A DNA stretch of 64,000 bases from JAGVIE01 sp964520905 (lineage in GTDB: Bacteria > Bacteroidota > Ignavibacteria > UBA10030 > SZUA-254). The position numbers and the translations under genes are program-made. Location: NCBI GenBank assembly GCA_964520905.1, contig CAZFQL010000008.1, positions 62,001 to 126,000 of the forward strand, read 5' to 3'. Shown here one piece after another: positions 62,787 through 64,000 of this stretch. The notes below the pieces were generated by a model. It did not search any database, was not told the origin of the DNA, and worked only from the letters and a program-made list of their open reading frames with translations. The stretch's first letter is position 1. Every line of letters begins with the position of its first letter.

Positions 62787-63182
62787 ATGATTTGTATAAG
62801 ACTGAAATATTTCAATATCATCCTGGGTACTATTTTACTTGCTTCTTGTAACAATGAAATAACTGTTCCCTCCTCTTCATCCAGTTCTATTAATCTTTCT
62901 ACTCTTCCAGTTGATTCAACGAAAAAGGTAGATTTACACTTCGGTGTGGGAATTGAAACGGGCGAGATTGGGTTTTATTGGACGGCTTTTGATGATGCCA
63001 TTTTTTATGAGTTAGAGGAATCTATAAATGAATATTTTATTGGCAGCTCCACTGTTTACAAAGGTCCATCGACGAGGTATAATCTTGGGTATCCCTCTCG
63101 ATGGTTCACGCATTACTATCATGTTCGCGCATACTTTGCAAATGCTGTTAGTGTGTGGAGTAATAGTGTGCAAATTCCATAA
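62787..63182 (+). CDS. Small lipoprotein, fibronectin-III-like
   Basis: 131 residues. Lipobox LASC (Cys21) follows a short signal; then Ser/Thr-rich linker and a beta-rich domain (FYWTAFDDAIFYELEESINE, YHVRAYFANAVSVWSNSVQI) with the strand pattern of FN3 domains. It has weak ribosome-site context. It is wedged between the chalcone-isomerase-like gene and a fossil copy of that gene's 3' part, so it may have arrived by insertion into a tandem duplicate. Confidence 0.65.
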   Translation: MICIRLKYFNIILGTILLASCNNEITVPSSSSSSINLSTLPVDSTKKVDLHFGVGIETGEIGFYWTAFDDAIFYELEESINEYFIGSSTVYKGPSTRYNLGYPSRWFTHYYHVRAYFANAVSVWSNSVQIP

Positions 63183-63253
63183 CGGTGGTGGCGATACTTC
63201 AAGGCGGGGAGAAACCCGCGATCACGAATGAATTGTTCGCGCGAACACTCTGG
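63182..63253 (+). pseudogene. Fossil 3' fragment of the chalcone-isomerase-like gene
   Basis: 72 bases that match 62544-62615 with six differences; both encode VVAILQGxEKPAITNELFxRTLW. The copy then runs into an interspersed repeat (AGATTCTTC ... CAGAATGACA) and stops. Evidence of a past tandem duplication. Confidence 0.75.
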
Positions 63254-63346
63254 ATTATGTCAGATTCTTCACTTCGCTACGCTCGTTCAGAATGACAGTC
63301 ATGTTTTCCTGAGTTCTCAGACAGACTCATGGTTCGTTACACCCAC

Positions 63347-63395
63347 GAAAAAGTCCCCTCTCAACCGCGCTTCAACGAAGCCGAGAGGGGATTTT
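63347..63395. repeat. Terminator-like hairpin repeat
   Basis: AAAAAGTCCCCTCTC / GAGAGGGGATTTT with a 20-base loop, terminator-like in both directions. It lies in the 63254-63667 gap, where no gene is supported; the gap also carries a CAGAATGACA end (63287-63297) and GC-rich palindromes to about 63510. Confidence 0.6.
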
Positions 63396-63667
63396 CCTCC
63401 GGAGGCGGATGCGCCTCTGGTGCAAGGGGAGCGTTCTCTTGGCTTTCCACACACCCCTGTGGCCGTGTTCTCCACCTTCATTTCACAAATTTGTTCGCGA
63501 AGCCCCGGAAAAACTTGACACTTCAATTAAGATTGCATAAATTCTTGGCAATGAAAAGGCGTGATGGGTGAGGATTAGCATGGTGACTAACATACGCTAT
63601 GAAATTGATGTGATGGAAAGACGAACATGAGAAAAACAATCTCGAGCATTTCAATATTTTAAACAAT

Positions 63668-64000
63668 ATGAAAAATATAACAAAGTTCATTTTGATTAGC
63701 CTGCTAATATTTATTGCAATATATTTACTCGAAAATATCAACCATCGCTTCTGGTTAAATGATTTTAAAGTGTATTATTCTGCTGCAAAAGCACTAATTC
63801 ACGGCGAGCAAATATATGGTATTCCATTAGGTTTGGGTACAGGTTTTTACAAATACTCTCCATTTACTTTACTTTTATTCACGCCCTATTGCCTGTTTAC
63901 TTACCCTATTGCCAGCAGCATTCATTTTTTTATTATTGCCTGTGCTATTACCGGGTTGTTAATTTTATTGAGTAAATTTTTTGTGAAGTATTTCAACTTC
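63668..64000 (+). CDS. GT87-type (DUF2029) glycosyltransferase, 3' end outside the window
   Basis: The first 111 codons are visible and open to the window edge. N-terminal membrane helix (FILISLLIFIAIYLL), then NDFKVYYSAAKALIHGEQIYG and FYKYSPFTLLLFTPY, the conserved start of DUF2029/GT87 polyprenyl-phosphate-dependent mannosyltransferase-like proteins, where the aspartate in NDFKVYY is catalytic in the family. Later helices continue to the end. It adds sugar to a lipid or glycan at the membrane. Confidence 0.8.
   Translation, partial: MKNITKFILISLLIFIAIYLLENINHRFWLNDFKVYYSAAKALIHGEQIYGIPLGLGTGFYKYSPFTLLLFTPYCLFTYPIASSIHFFIIACAITGLLILLSKFFVKYFNF

Noticed and set aside
1..64000. tRNA or rRNA genes
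   Set aside because: I found no convincing T-arm or acceptor pattern and no rRNA core sequence on either strand when reading the gaps.

Overview
The window looks like a chromosomal stretch of a Bacteroidota/Chlorobiota-type bacterium, most likely Ignavibacteria-like. The evidence is two secreted proteins ending in a type IX secretion (Por) sorting domain of the NYPNPFN type (23884-27105 minus, 55470-56735 plus), TonB receptors with a carboxypeptidase-like N-terminal domain, and many Sec signal peptides and lipoboxes. Three promoters fit sigma-70 spacing well (TTGACA-17-TATAAT before the S8 protease, TTGCAT-17-TATAAT before cydAB, TTGACT-17-TATATT before the TetR gene), and three further sites fit the sigma-54 -24/-12 consensus. 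I see no tRNA, rRNA, CRISPR array or complete insertion sequence.

Layout. 1-3.2 kb: end of a sensor kinase, its overlapping sigma-54 response regulator, and a membrane protein with HExxH. 3.4-9.6 kb (minus): an RND efflux operon (TolC-like, adaptor, permease) and a TetR gene, each preceded by the same 20-bp operator. 9.9-17 kb (plus): a sigma-54-type promoter, a 43-residue membrane peptide, and an ABC-2 exporter of the YbhGFSR kind (HlyD lipoprotein, two ATPases, TolC-like protein, two permeases). 17-22.6 kb (minus): an A/T-rich accessory segment with an NmrA-like oxidoreductase, a four-gene operon (histidine phosphatase, tryptophanyl-tRNA-synthetase-like protein, Nudix hydrolase, TPR membrane protein) and a ClpP-like protease, separated by attC-like inverted repeats. 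23-29.5 kb (minus): a truncated duplicate gene, a hairpin-rich block, a 14-repeat beta-propeller protein, an outer-membrane protein and the intact copy of the duplicated gene. 29.5-39.3 kb: two divergent envelope operons (TonB receptor/ABC/LolA-like/beta-barrel to the left; small Gly/Asp-rich secreted proteins, beta-barrel and DUF4382 lipoprotein to the right) that appear to share one central sigma-54 enhancer. 39.4-49.2 kb (minus): cupin protein, DUF6125-type protein, two methyltransferases, a methionine gamma-lyase-type enzyme, pyruvoyl arginine decarboxylase, NifX-like protein, thioesterase, and a metal-transport operon (permease and binding protein, no ATPase). 49.3-64 kb (plus): orphan sensor kinase, S8 protease, a PLP enzyme with an internal deletion, a 7-repeat propeller protein, thioredoxin/thioredoxin reductase, cytochrome bd oxidase, a lipid-anchored rubrerythrin, a chalcone-isomerase-like protein with a fossil duplicate, and the start of a GT87-type glycosyltransferase.

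Functionally the window is dominated by envelope export and uptake, metal handling and oxygen/redox defence. The strongest candidates for something undescribed are the four-gene TrpRS-like/Nudix/phosphatase/TPR operon inside attC-like boundaries, and the symmetric divergent sigma-54 control region at 35.8-36.0 kb.
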